NCBI GenBank assembly: GCA_016714605.1
Contig: JADKDL010000037.1
Span: 1-59,682 of the forward strand
Source: Bacteroidales bacterium
GTDB lineage: Bacteria > Bacteroidota > Bacteroidia > Bacteroidales > UBA1715
DNA: 59,682 nucleotides
Reading direction: 5' to 3'
The notes beneath the pieces were generated by a model. It was not told the origin of the DNA. It did no database searches and saw nothing but the letters and a program-made list of their open reading frames with translations. Shown here one piece after another: positions 37,938-48,705 of the stretch (position 1 is the first letter of the stretch; every line of letters begins with the position of its first letter). The translations under genes were made by a program, and so were the position numbers.

Positions 37938-40900
37938 TTATTTTATTTTCAAATGCTTATTCACCAACTCAAACAAATGTTCTTTATCAATAGGTTTTGA
38001 TATAAACTCATCGCAACCATGTTTCAATGCCAGTTGTTTATCCTGTTCGGTTGAATATGCTGTTTGGGCTATAATTGGTAATTTTGGAGCTATTTCCTTA
38101 ATTTTTTCAGCAGCTTCAAATCCATTCATAATAGGCATTTTCAAATCCATTAAAACAATGTCTATATTTTTATTTTCTAGACAAATATCAAATGCTTCTT
38201 TTCCATTTTTTGCATGAATCAGTTTATAATTCCCATCGATTTCATCTGCAAACAACGCTTCTAAGAACAAAAAATTAACTTCTTCATCTTCTGCTATAAG
38301 AATAACATAATATTCATCTTCAGCATCAGTTTCTGAATTATTTACAGCAGAATTTTCTTTTTGAATTGGCTCATAGGGAATTGAAACATAAAATGTTGTG
38401 CCTTTGCCTTTTTCAGATTCAAGAGTGATAGCACCACCAAGCAATTGCGCATTTTCTTTTGATATGGATAATCCTAGGCCTAAGCCTCCAAGAGAACTTG
38501 AAATTTCTTTGCTTTCTTGCGAGAATCGCACGAAAATTAGAGCATGATTTTCAGGTGAAATTCCAATACCGGTATCTTTTACATATAATATTACTTTTAG
38601 ATTTTCGAAATAATAACCAAACTCAATATACCCCACACTTGTGAATTTCAAAGCATTTTCGAGAAGGTTCCCTAAAATTTTATTTATTTTCAATTTATCC
38701 GAAACTATAAAACTGTGTTCGTCAAGCAATGCTTTTTTAAGATATAATGGAATATTTCGCTCATTTGATTTTAAGCTAAATATTGAGAACATCTCCATCA
38801 ACAAATCATTGAGGGAAAATTCAGTTTTATTTAGTTTTACTTGTTTTGTCTCAAGGGTTGAAATTTCTAAAATATCATCAATAATACGCAAAAGCTGTCG
38901 ACTGCTATTTTGAATTATTCTAGAAAAATATTTTCTTTTCTCATCAGATAAATATGGTTTGTCTAACATTTCTGAGAAGCCAATAATTCCATTCATAGGT
39001 GTACGAATCTCGTGCGACATATTGTGCAAAAACATTGTTTTTAGCCTGTCGCTATCTTCAGCTATCTCTTTAGCTTTTATTAAATCGTTTTCATTCTTTT
39101 TTCTTTCAGTGATATCAATAGTAAATCCGGCAAGGAACTTCTCATTTTCTGAAATTATTGGAAACTTGATTGTTGTATAATTTTTATCATTAAAATCTTC
39201 TTCAAATACTAAAATTTTCCCATTGTTCACAACGTTCCAATCATCAGAGGTTATTTTTTTAGCAAATTCATCAGGAAATAATTCAAACATTGATTTCCCA
39301 ACCATATCTGAAGCAGTTACTCCTGTCATACCAAAATAATTATCGCTGGCATACATTACTTTACTTAAGTTTGGTTCTACTTGTTTTATGAATGAATAAA
39401 TGGGAGAATGTTTGATAAAATTTGATAGTAATATGTGTTTTTCTTTGAATTTTTCTTCACTCTCTTCGGCTAATTCTTTGGCTTTTATCAAATCTTGCTC
39501 CATCTTTTTCCGCTCCACAATAGCCCTCGTTACCGATAATATATGAGGCTCGTTGTTTAGATGAATTATTTTTGCCGACATGAGTGCAGGAATAAGTGTA
39601 CCATCTTTTGCTCTAAAAAGCGATTCAAGGTTTTCAACAATTCCATCATTATTTAATCCATCAATTAATTTTTTTCTATCCTCAGGAATTGCCCATATTT
39701 CTATTTGTGATGATAGCTTTCCAATTGCTTGATCTGCTGTATAGCCTGTTAAACGAGTAAACCCTTCATTAATTTCAACATATTCGCCATTCATTCTATT
39801 AATATTCACTGAATCGGGGCTGGTTTGAAAAGCTGCTTTATATTTTGTTTCACTAGCTTCTGCCAATTCTTTAGCTTTAATTAATTCGAACTCAGTCAAT
39901 TTCTGCTGGGTTATATCTTGAACAATTCCAAAAGATTTTAAAGGATTTCCATGTTCATCAAATTCACTTCTACATTTTTCTTTTAATATTTTAATGATAT
40001 TATTAGGGGTGATTATTCGATGATCAATTTCATAATCAATTTTAGTAATGAGCGAATTGGAGTAAGCATTATTAACTTTCTCTCTATCGTCGGGATGTAC
40101 AAATTCTAAAAAAGAACTATAGGTACCGTTAAATTCATCTGGAGATATTTCAAAAATATCTAAAATCTCATCAGACCAAGATAATTTTCCCGTTTTCACA
40201 TCTATTTCCCAATTTCCGAGTTGTGCAATTTTCTGAGCTTCTTTTAGCGTTTTTTGAGACAGATACAATTCACGCTGTTTAGCTTCGGCTTGCTCCTTTG
40301 CTTTTTGTAATTCAATTTCATTTTGCTTACGTTCAGTAATATCAGTGTGGTTTCCAACAATCCTAACCGCTTTTCCCTCGTTATTAAAAATAGCTCCAGC
40401 CCTTGACAATATATCTATCCAATGCCCATTTTTATGTTTCATTTTAAATTCGAAAACAAAACGATCAAGCTGCTTTGAAATAAGTTGTTGCTGTAACTCC
40501 CACGATTTCGCAACATCATGAGGCTCTGTTAAATTTGCCCAGATTGAAAAATCATTGGGTAGTTCATCTTCTTCATATCCAAGCATTTTTTTCCAACCCG
40601 GAGAATAATAGATTTCGTTCGTCTCAAGATTCCAATCAAATAAGCCATCGCTTGATGCTTTCATTGCAAGATTAAATCTCTCTTCACTTTTCTCTGCCTT
40701 TTCTTTGGCTCTAATTAAAGCACTCTCAATAGCTTTTTGTTCGGTAATGTCAGTAAAAACACAATAGGTTTGTTTAAATTTCCCATCTGGAGTATAACCA
40801 ACACAACCTTCAAAGGAAACATGGATAAATGAGTTGTCTTTCTTTCTGAGTTTAAATTGAACATCAGAAATATGGCCTTGTTTCTTAAAAACAGGGAAAT

Positions 40901-41558
40901 TTATTCTAAAATGCTCAATGTAATCAGGATGCAAAAAATCTCCATACCATTTACCTATAACTTCATGTCTTTCGTAGCCCAGCGTTTTTAACCACATTGG
41001 ATTAATATCGATAAAACACCCATCTTCGTTTAAAGATTGATAAGAAAGTGGGGCATTTTCATATAATGCTCTGTATTTCTCTTCATTCTCTTCGGCTTTT
41101 TCCTTTGCTTTTATAAGTTCAAACTCTGTTTTCTTATTTGCAGTAATATCATGGTGAGCACCCAGCATTCTTATAGGCTTACCATTTACATCACGAATTG
41201 CCATACCTCTACATCGTATCCAAACCGTTGAGCCATTCTTATGTGTATATCTAACTATTTGATCGTAGGAATGCGTGGGGTCTTCACAGTGTTTTGTAAA
41301 GTTATCAATCGCTACTTGTAAATCATCCTTATTTATTATATCTTGCCAAGCACTCGATTTATGAGGCATTTCATCAGGATTGTATCCCAAAACAATCCAA
41401 AACCGAGCATTCATCCATTCATTATCAGGATTCTCTAAATCCCAAAACCACAAACCGTCTAAAGAACTATCTTGAATAAAATCAAAAATACTTTCGTCCT
41501 TTTTAATTAGTTCGTAAAGTTCATGTTTTAAGTAATTATTTTCGATTTTATCTTTCAT
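37938..41558 (-). CDS. Hybrid histidine kinase with six PAS domains
   Basis: 1206 aa with no membrane helix. Six PAS units (about 23-140, 155-280, 290-415, 440-560, 570-690, 700-820), most closed by DITxxK-type PAC text and joined by repeated AKEKAE/AKELAE coiled linkers. Then HisKA with MSHEIRTPMNG (phospho-His), HATPase with DTGIGI, LGGLGLGLSISKE, and a C-terminal receiver with DIVLMDLKMPIMNG and K in FISKPIDK. A cytoplasmic sensor of redox, light or small ligands; no cofactor residue can be read with confidence. The 774-aa pseudo-kinase gene lies just upstream in the same direction (117 bases). Confidence 0.92.
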   Translation of the reverse strand: MKDKIENNYLKHELYELIKKDESIFDFIQDSSLDGLWFWDLENPDNEWMNARFWIVLGYNPDEMPHKSSAWQDIINKDDLQVAIDNFTKHCEDPTHSYDQIVRYTHKNGSTVWIRCRGMAIRDVNGKPIRMLGAHHDITANKKTEFELIKAKEKAEENEEKYRALYENAPLSYQSLNEDGCFIDINPMWLKTLGYERHEVIGKWYGDFLHPDYIEHFRINFPVFKKQGHISDVQFKLRKKDNSFIHVSFEGCVGYTPDGKFKQTYCVFTDITEQKAIESALIRAKEKAEKSEERFNLAMKASSDGLFDWNLETNEIYYSPGWKKMLGYEEDELPNDFSIWANLTEPHDVAKSWELQQQLISKQLDRFVFEFKMKHKNGHWIDILSRAGAIFNNEGKAVRIVGNHTDITERKQNEIELQKAKEQAEAKQRELYLSQKTLKEAQKIAQLGNWEIDVKTGKLSWSDEILDIFEISPDEFNGTYSSFLEFVHPDDREKVNNAYSNSLITKIDYEIDHRIITPNNIIKILKEKCRSEFDEHGNPLKSFGIVQDITQQKLTEFELIKAKELAEASETKYKAAFQTSPDSVNINRMNGEYVEINEGFTRLTGYTADQAIGKLSSQIEIWAIPEDRKKLIDGLNNDGIVENLESLFRAKDGTLIPALMSAKIIHLNNEPHILSVTRAIVERKKMEQDLIKAKELAEESEEKFKEKHILLSNFIKHSPIYSFIKQVEPNLSKVMYASDNYFGMTGVTASDMVGKSMFELFPDEFAKKITSDDWNVVNNGKILVFEEDFNDKNYTTIKFPIISENEKFLAGFTIDITERKKNENDLIKAKEIAEDSDRLKTMFLHNMSHEIRTPMNGIIGFSEMLDKPYLSDEKRKYFSRIIQNSSRQLLRIIDDILEISTLETKQVKLNKTEFSLNDLLMEMFSIFSLKSNERNIPLYLKKALLDEHSFIVSDKLKINKILGNLLENALKFTSVGYIEFGYYFENLKVILYVKDTGIGISPENHALIFVRFSQESKEISSSLGGLGLGLSISKENAQLLGGAITLESEKGKGTTFYVSIPYEPIQKENSAVNNSETDAEDEYYVILIAEDEEVNFLFLEALFADEIDGNYKLIHAKNGKEAFDICLENKNIDIVLMDLKMPIMNGFEAAEKIKEIAPKLPIIAQTAYSTEQDKQLALKHGCDEFISKPIDKEHLFELVNKHLKIK

Positions 41559-41675
41559 GGTTTGGGTAATATTGGAACTTATATATTTTCAAAACAATCT
41601 ATCTCTCATTAATCATTTCAATGGTTATATATAGTTTTTTTATAAAAAAACATAAATAAACTAATAAGAAAATCA

Positions 41676-44000
41676 TCAAATTTGTCTTGACAAATCAAAA
41701 GGAAAGTGCTTCATAAGTAATTGAGTAACCGAACCATAATCATACTCTTTATCTTCGAAATAGACTAAACTGCAATTTGGAAACGAATAAAAAAACGAAT
41801 CATGATTTTTTGCACATAAAAGAAACTTCAATGATTTTTCAAAGTTGAATTTTCTCACTTCATCAAAAACCTCCATGAGCAAACTCATGCTTACCTCTTT
41901 TTCTACATATACAAGGTGGAACTCATGACTTCTGAGAAGTCTAACGAAGTCGTTTTTACCTGAAACTATTTCATAACAAATATTTACCTGACCGAATAGT
42001 TGTTCAATAAACTCTTGATCTCTCGTTATATCTTTTAAAATTATGGCATTTATTTTTCTAAAATCCGGAGTATATTCTTCTTTGTTTTCAATTTTTGAAT
42101 GACAATGTTGCACATCAAAAAACTGTACAGTAAATGATAATCCATCTCCTATTTTGCTATTAACCGTAATAATACCATTCAATAATATGACTAACTTTTT
42201 TGCAATGTTAAGTTCTATACTTTGCGAAGATTTTGTGTCAAAATTATTATCATCAAATGGATTAAATAGATTATCTTCTTCAGTTACAAGAATCTCGCAA
42301 TCAGCAGCTATCACCTTTACAACAAGGGTATTAGACAAACTGTATTCTGCAATATAATCAAATTCGACAATAATTGACCCATTTGTCGTCTTTCTTATTA
42401 TATAGCCCAATAGAGCTTGTAAAATTTTATAGACAGCTTTTCTGTCAACATAAAATAGCGAAGTAGATTTACACATAATTCTTTTTATAAGCTTAATCTG
42501 CTTACTTTGAATTTGAGGTGTAAATAACTCTAGAAGTTCATCAATTATATCGTTTATGTTGGTAGGTTTAAATTCTAAAGCAAACTTATTGGCATTAATT
42601 TCTGCAAAAGTCAAAACATCTAACAATTTTAATTTTGTTTGTTTATACTTTTCCAACACCTCACTTAAAACCAATATTGAAGCTTGGTTAATGTATTCTA
42701 ATTCAGTATTATGAAGAGCAATTTCAGATTTGTCATCATTTTGCAACTCATCGTTTACCAGTTTTGAAATTAACTTATATACAAAATCATTATTTTGCTG
42801 TATCTGATCTTTATGAATATTTTCTTTTACAACATTTTCTTTTCTAAGAAGTTCATTTTCCAATTTCAAAGCTCTAATATCGTCTCTAACCAAAGAAAGA
42901 GCTTCAAACACCATACTTAGAGCATTGTTTTGATTCATTTCATTTATCGGCAATTCATCCTCATCATTTGCCCAAGTAAGAGAACCAATATGCGATGTAA
43001 GATTTTCAATATCAGACTTAGTGATAAGTATATTTTCAGGATTACTTACATTAGACATCACTAATTCCTTGAAGGAGTCTAACTTCATTATAAAACGTTT
43101 AACTTCCTCAATGCTGTTTACAAATTTCACCTTGTTAAATTTAATATATGATGAAATTAATATAGCCGTTTTAACCAAAACATTGGCTCCGATAATAAAA
43201 GAGCATACTGGTTTACTGTTATACTTCTCATGCAGACCAATCAGAAACTTAACGTATTCTCGCTTTACTTTGGGGCTAATACTAGACTCTCCAGAGTATT
43301 CGGAAATTCTAAAATACTCCTTGTTTTGAAGGTGGTTTTTGAAAATATCTTCATTTACCTCTTTAGCAAAATCTAAATCTTGTTCGCTAAAACGACCACT
43401 TTGTTTTGAATAATAAATTACACTATTATATAATCTAGCTTCAAATTCAGCTCCGCTATTTTTGTTTTTATAGTTCCAGTTAGGATTTGATATACAACTA
43501 CCTAAATCGCTAGTCATTACCGCATTAATATCAATTGCTAAAATTTCTGAAGCTTTAATTATTGCATTTGCATAATCATCAACTAACAAGACCGGGTAAT
43601 TGGGTTTATTGAAGACAAGACCGGTTTTGAAAATACATTTTATTATAATTGGAGTATTATAACCTATGAAACCAACACAGGCTCCAAAAGAAGAACTCAT
43701 ATAATCTCGCTGCAATATTCTTTTATTCCGGTCTGGCACACCTCTGGTTTTTGAAAAGTCTTTCAACTCAACATAATGCTGTTTACCGAACGCAATATTT
43801 ATTACATTTTGACGATGGGCATAAAGAATATCTAGGTCTATGCTCGAGGAATCGCCTTCAGGAATAGTAACAAGAATACTCGTACCGACTACCTTAAAAC
43901 TCACTCTGTAATATCTACTTACATGTAAATCTTTCCATTCAGGTAACTGCAATACACTCATTCCTGTGATAGGACAGAATTGTAATTGTTTATTATCCAT
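41676..44000 (-). CDS. Degenerate hybrid-kinase-like protein (pseudo-kinase)
   Basis: 774 aa. N-terminal domain (about 1-165; ILVTIPEGD, YVELKDFSKTRGVPDR), possibly SpoIIAA/STAS-like. Further mixed region to about 380, then a coiled coil (RALKLENELLRKENV). The rest aligns by eye with HisKA-HATPase-receiver proteins, but every catalytic motif is missing. The H-box Ser-His-Glu is replaced near LVNDELQN. The N-box Asn is Tyr in ALLGYIIRKTTNGSI. DTGIGI is replaced by AADCEIL. The G2 glycines are lost in QSIELNIAKKL, although the following GxxSF part remains. In the C-terminal receiver remnant the acceptor Asp lies in YVEKEVS. Function would be regulatory scaffolding. It is in the same direction as the XRE gene 64 bases upstream. 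Confidence 0.75.
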   Translation of the reverse strand: MDNKQLQFCPITGMSVLQLPEWKDLHVSRYYRVSFKVVGTSILVTIPEGDSSSIDLDILYAHRQNVINIAFGKQHYVELKDFSKTRGVPDRNKRILQRDYMSSSFGACVGFIGYNTPIIIKCIFKTGLVFNKPNYPVLLVDDYANAIIKASEILAIDINAVMTSDLGSCISNPNWNYKNKNSGAEFEARLYNSVIYYSKQSGRFSEQDLDFAKEVNEDIFKNHLQNKEYFRISEYSGESSISPKVKREYVKFLIGLHEKYNSKPVCSFIIGANVLVKTAILISSYIKFNKVKFVNSIEEVKRFIMKLDSFKELVMSNVSNPENILITKSDIENLTSHIGSLTWANDEDELPINEMNQNNALSMVFEALSLVRDDIRALKLENELLRKENVVKENIHKDQIQQNNDFVYKLISKLVNDELQNDDKSEIALHNTELEYINQASILVLSEVLEKYKQTKLKLLDVLTFAEINANKFALEFKPTNINDIIDELLELFTPQIQSKQIKLIKRIMCKSTSLFYVDRKAVYKILQALLGYIIRKTTNGSIIVEFDYIAEYSLSNTLVVKVIAADCEILVTEEDNLFNPFDDNNFDTKSSQSIELNIAKKLVILLNGIITVNSKIGDGLSFTVQFFDVQHCHSKIENKEEYTPDFRKINAIILKDITRDQEFIEQLFGQVNICYEIVSGKNDFVRLLRSHEFHLVYVEKEVSMSLLMEVFDEVRKFNFEKSLKFLLCAKNHDSFFYSFPNCSLVYFEDKEYDYGSVTQLLMKHFPFDLSRQI

Positions 44001-44064
44001 TTCTTATTATAATTGCACGTTAAATGTAATTATACCAAATGGAATTTTCAAATTTTCTCAAAAA

Positions 44065-44290
44065 TTAATCTAAATTGAAAAATTCTTTGAAAGAAATTTC
44101 ATGAATATCAAGAATGCGTTTTAAACTTTTAATTGTAACGTTCGTTTTACCTTTTTCCATTCGCCAATACTGCATTCTGGGTATCATAATCAAATGCAAA
44201 TGTTTCATAACTCGAATAACCTTTGGCAATCCTGAGTTTTCTAAGCTTTTCGCCTATCTGTTCTAGTAATATTGAATCATTATTTTGCAT
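44065..44290 (-). CDS. XRE-type HTH regulator, frameshifted
   Basis: About 75 aa. ATG at 44290 gives MQNNDSILLEQIGEKLRKLR, IAKGYSSYETFAFDYD and then loses frame. The other frame continues as IPRMQYWRMEKGKTNVTIKSLKRILDIHEISFKEFFNLD to the stop at 44065. Restoring two bases (or removing one) near 44180-44186 joins them into a standard helix-turn-helix of the XRE family, with the usual YWRMEKG recognition-helix region. Too short for length-filtered gene calling. It precedes the pseudo-kinase gene in the same direction (gap 64 bases), so they probably form one transcription unit. Confidence 0.7.
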
Positions 44291-44783
44291 GATTAAAGTT
44301 GTGGATTATTAGTGATATATATTACACCAACGGAATCACACCATTTATGGTACACGAGGATATATGTCTAATATTCAAAGCATTAAACATACTTAATAGT
44401 ATATTATAGATGAAATATATAATTAAAAAAATTAAAATACAACATTAACAATAATAATAGACGAGTTAACAAAACGTTAAATTACAATTTTTTCAGTATA
44501 AGTTGCAAAATTAATGTACAAAACATAAGGTTTTACATTCAAAATTCAAAAAAAACACATATCACATGTTAAGAATTCATTAAAATTGTTCTAAAATCAC
44601 ATTAAAAATAAAAATATATGGAATTAAAAATAAAGGGAATCAACCAAAAAAAATATTGGGAAAGGAAAATAAGGTAAGGAAAATTTTGAACCAATATCTT
44701 TAGAATAGTGATTATAGAAACGCCTAAGCTTACTTATTGTTGCAATCGTGGTTAATAAATTAAAAATATAATCAAAAAAAATA
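44291..44783. other. 493-base AT-rich gap upstream of XRE gene
   Basis: No ORF of note. On the minus strand TAATTTTG (44513-44506) fits the TAnnTTTG -7 element, with TTTG about 23 bases before it. It could start a long leader for the XRE gene, but the distance (over 200 bases) makes this weak. Nothing else is seen. Confidence 0.25.
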
Positions 44784-45143
44784 TTATTGCAAATGTATAG
44801 ATATTACCTTTTCAAATGAACTAGGAGTAATTGGTTTTATGAGAATATCATCAAAACCCATTTCAGTGCATCTATCTATCATTTTCATGTCAGAAATAGC
44901 TGTGTATGCAATAATAGGCAACTTAGAATTTAGTTTTCTAAGTTCAGTAAACACCTCAAATCCATCAACTCCGGGCAGATTTAAGTCTAGAATTACAACC
45001 GTTGGATTGGGGTTGTTTCTAATATTCTCAATTCCAAAATAACCATTGTTCTCGATTTCTATCAAACAATCTCTACCACAGAGTAATTCCCGAACTAATT
45101 CGGAACTGATGTAATCATCATCAATAACTACAACTCGCTTCAT
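44784..45143 (-). CDS. Single-domain response regulator
   Basis: 119 aa from the second ATG (MKRVVVIDDD); an ATG four codons upstream at 45155 is also possible. A receiver only: acidic pocket DDD (7-9), acceptor Asp in VVILDLNLPGVDGF (about 51-64), Thr in IAYTAIS and Lys in ILIKPITP. There is no output domain, so it is a phosphotransfer or protein-interaction module (CheY/Spo0F type). It is in the same direction as the XRE gene and the two kinase genes but 490 bases apart, so a partner of the hybrid kinases by inference. Confidence 0.85.
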   Translation of the reverse strand: MKRVVVIDDDYISSELVRELLCGRDCLIEIENNGYFGIENIRNNPNPTVVILDLNLPGVDGFEVFTELRKLNSKLPIIAYTAISDMKMIDRCTEMGFDDILIKPITPSSFEKVISIHLQ

Positions 45144-45155
45144 AACACACAACAT

Positions 45156-45560
45156 GAGCTTAACTAAATAATTTCAACACAACCTTCTATTATTAAATTT
45201 ACAATCAATATTTTAAATTATAACCAAGCGGAATATATAAAAACAAAAAATGAGTAGAAATTCGTACATCATTTAACGTTATTTCCCATGAAATTAATGT
45301 GAATATAAGTCAAAATTAAATTTTTAGTGAAAAAACTCATATTTCATGTTATTTTTAAATTAATTTACCGTCTTAAATATGGTTTTTTATTTACTTACTA
45401 TTTTATATCTACCAAAACAATAGCTTGACAATTTGGATTTAATTTATTAAATTTCAATATCTTGGTTTAAGTAAAGCTCTTACAAGAGTATTAATTAAAG
45501 ATGTGAATTTAAGGTTCTAAATAAAAAATTATAATAATAACAAACAAAACCCAAATACGA
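45156..45560. other. 405-base intergenic region
   Basis: Divergent region between the lone receiver and the ALS-like gene. TATCTTGG near 45459-45466 is close to, but not equal to, the TAnnTTTG -7 box. No gene, hairpin or repeat stands out. Confidence 0.25.
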
Positions 45561-47230
45561 ATGAAAGCATCAGATCTGTTTGTAAAAGCACTTGAAAATG
45601 AAGGTGTGGAATATATTTTCGGCATTCCCGGAGAAGAAAATCTAGACTTATTAGAATCGTTAAGAAAATCATCAATAAAACTTATACTCACACGGCACGA
45701 ACAAGGTGCAGGTTTTATGGCTGCAACCTATGGCAGATTGACCGGAAACCAGGCGTTTGCTTATCTACATTGGGTCCGGGAGCAACAAATCTAGTGACTC
45801 CGGCTGCATACGCACAACTGGGTGCAATGCCTTTGATTATGATAACCGGACAGAAACCAATAAAAAAGAGTAAACAAGGACGGTTTCAAATTATTGATGT
45901 TGTTGACATGATGCGACCCATAACTAAATGGACAAGGCAAATTGTAAACGGAAACAACATCCCTTCGGTAATAAGAGAAGCATTCAGAATTTCTAGAGAA
46001 GAGAGACCAGGAGCAGTACACATAGAACTACCTGAAGACATTGCCAGTGAAGAGGTTGAAGATAAAATATATCCGGTACATGAAATTTGGCGACCTTATG
46101 CTAGTAATTATGGCATAATGGAAGCCGTAAATTTGATAAATAAAGCTAAGCAACCCCTTATATTAATAGGTGCCGGAGCAAACAGATACAGAGTAAGCAA
46201 AGCAGCTACCGATTTAATAAACAAAACAGGAATACCATTTTTCAATACCCAAATGGGGAAAGGTGTAATTGATGAAAGACATCCTCTTTACATGGGTACA
46301 GCTGCACTATCGGACTCCGACTATGTACACACAGCTATTAATAATTCCGATTTGATTATAAACATTGGGCATGATGTAATTGAAAAGCCACCCTTCTTTA
46401 TGGAACTTGGCGATAAAATAGTAATTCATGTAAACTTCTTCCCCGCTCAGGTTGATGATGTGTATTTCCCTCAATTAAACATAATTGGAGATATTGCTAC
46501 CTCATTGGAATACCTCACCCACCATTTAGATAAAAACCAAGGCTGGAATTTTTCATGCTTTAGAAGTATAAAAAAAGAAGTAGATTCTCACATAACCAAA
46601 TATTTTGAAGATACTAGATTCCCAATGCTTCCGCAAAGGCTTATAAATATTATAAGAAATGCAATGCCCGATGACGGAATTTTGACCCTTGATAATGGAA
46701 TGTATAAACTTTGGTTTGCAAGAAATTACAAAGCTTACATGCCCAACACGCTACTTTTAGACAATGCTCTAGCTACAATGGGTGCAGGTTTGCCCTCCGC
46801 AATTGCCGCTAAAATCGTAAACCCAACAAGAAAAGTAGTGACCGTTGCTGGCGATGGAGGTTTTATGATGAATTCGCAGGAACTTGAAACCGCTGTAAGA
46901 CTAAATCTTGACTTGGTTATTGTAATTCTAAATGATAATGGCTATGGAATGATAAAATGGAAACAAGAGGGTATGAAATTTGACAATTACGGACTTGATT
47001 TTAAAAATCCTGATTTCATATTATACGCCCAAGCTTATGGAGCTAATGGATACAGACCTAATAATGACAAGGAGTTTCAAGACATATTCACTAAAGCACT
47101 CAACTCTCCGGGCATACATCTCATAGATTTGCCTATAGACTATTCTATGAACAACAAGCTTAATAAAAAGCTGAAAGAGCAAGCTAATATTCTTAAAGAA
47201 GAGATTGCTTCTAAAAAAAACGAACTATAA
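45561..47230 (+). CDS. Acetolactate-synthase-like TPP enzyme, frameshifted
   Basis: TPP-dependent decarboxylase/synthase of about 556 aa. The first frame (45561-45794) has GIPGEENLDL and the catalytic Glu in RHEQGAGFMAATYGRLTG (E47). The second (to 47230) resumes with VCLSTLGPGATNL and has GAMPLIMITGQ, LDNGMYKLWFARNY, GDGGFMMNSQELETAVR and NDNGYGMIKW (TPP/Mg motif). Adding one C at 45749-45750 joins them as TGNPGVCLSTLGPG. There is no small regulatory subunit nearby. It is followed after 17 bases by an aldehyde dehydrogenase, so it may act in an alpha-keto-acid or acetoin-type pathway and not in branched-chain synthesis. Confidence 0.85.
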
Positions 47231-47247
47231 AACCATAAAAATAAGCC

Positions 47248-48638
47248 ATGAATTCAATCATTGTAAAATCTGCCTTTGATGGTTCTCAATTAGCTGAAAT
47301 ACCTTTGGCTACTAAAACCGACGTAAATCATGCTTTACTTAAAGCTCATGAAGTTTTTATCGACCGTTCTAAGTGGATACCAAAGCACAAAAGAGTTGAA
47401 ATATTAGAAAAGATAATTCTTTTGATGACCCATCGCAAAGAATCCCTAATAAATATTGCAGTAAACGAAGGTGGTAAACCTTATAAAGACACCAAAATAG
47501 AAGTAGACCGAGCAATTAACGGAGTGCGGTTGGCTATAGAACATATTTCCCAACAAAAAGGTGAACAAATACCCATGGGGCATACAAGCTCATCTACCAA
47601 TAGGATTGCTTATACCATGAGAGAGCCTATAGGAGTAGTGAGTGCAATTAGTGCTTTCAACCATCCGCTTAACCTGATAATACACCAAACAATTCCGGCA
47701 ATAGCTAGTGGTTGTCCGGTTATTATTAAACCGGCGAGCTCTACTCCTATGTCGTGCCTCAATATAGTTAAGCTTTATCACGAAGCTGGTTTGCCAGAAG
47801 ATTGGTGTCAAGCATTGGTGGTGAAAAATGAAGAGGCAGAGGAGCTGGTAACCAGTCCAATTGTAAAATATTTCTCATTTATTGGTTCAGCAAAAATAGG
47901 CTGGATGCTTAAATCAAAATTAGCACCAGGTACGCACTGTGCCCTCGAGCACGGAGGTGTAGCACCGGTTATAGTTGAACAAGATGCCGACCTCGATGAT
48001 ATGCTCCCTTTACTTGCTAAAGGAGGCTTCTACCATGCCGGTCAGGTTTTGTGTCTGTGCAAAGAGTATTTGTACATGAATCAATATTTCAAAAAGTAGC
48101 AGAAGGCTTGACAACCTTAGCAAATCAATTGAAATGCGGTAATCCTCTAGACCCCGATACCGATGTAGGCCCACTGATTTCTGCGGAAGAAACCGATAGA
48201 ATACACGATTGGGTAATTGAAGCGAAAAACAAAGGGGCAAAAATTCACTGTGGCGGTCAAAAATTAGCTTCTAATTTATATGCACCTACAGTAATATCAA
48301 ATGCTCCTGATGATTCTAAACTTTCGCAACAAGAGATTTTTGGCCCGGTTGTAATTCTATACCCTTTCAAAGAAAGAATAAAAGCTATAGAAAAAGCAAA
48401 TAGCCTTCCGTTCTCATTTCAAGCAGCTGTATTCACTAAAAATATTGACATAGCACTCGAATGTGTTTCTTTACTCAAAGCTACAGCAGTAATGGTAAAC
48501 GATCATACTGCCTTTAGAGTAGATTGGATGCCTTTTGGCGGATACGAACAATCAGGCTATGGAATAGGTGGAATACCCTACTCTATGGATGAAATGACGA
48601 AACACAAACTCATGATCATTAGAAGCAAAAGTATTTAA
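47248..48638 (+). CDS. NAD(P)-dependent aldehyde dehydrogenase, frameshifted at the active site
   Basis: About 464 aa. It has the ALDH parts SAFNHPLNLIIHQTIPAIASGCPVIIKPASSTPMS, FIGSAKIGWML, the general-base Glu in ALEHGGVAPVIV, then YHAGQ. There the first frame continues as VLCLCKEYLYM and stops at 48099, while the second frame reads VSVQRVFVHESIFQKVAEG. Adding one G within TTTT/GTG at about 48048-48051 restores GQV-C-VSVQRV, so the lost codon is the catalytic Cys. The rest carries FGPVVILYPF, AAVFTKNI and MPFGGYEQSGYG. It oxidises aldehydes to acids, and the partner substrate may come from the ALS-like enzyme. Confidence 0.85.
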
Positions 48639-48705
48639 ATTCAATCATCTATAATCATAGGTTATAGTTATTGAAACACAGCATTTTACAATATAATATT
48701 TGACA

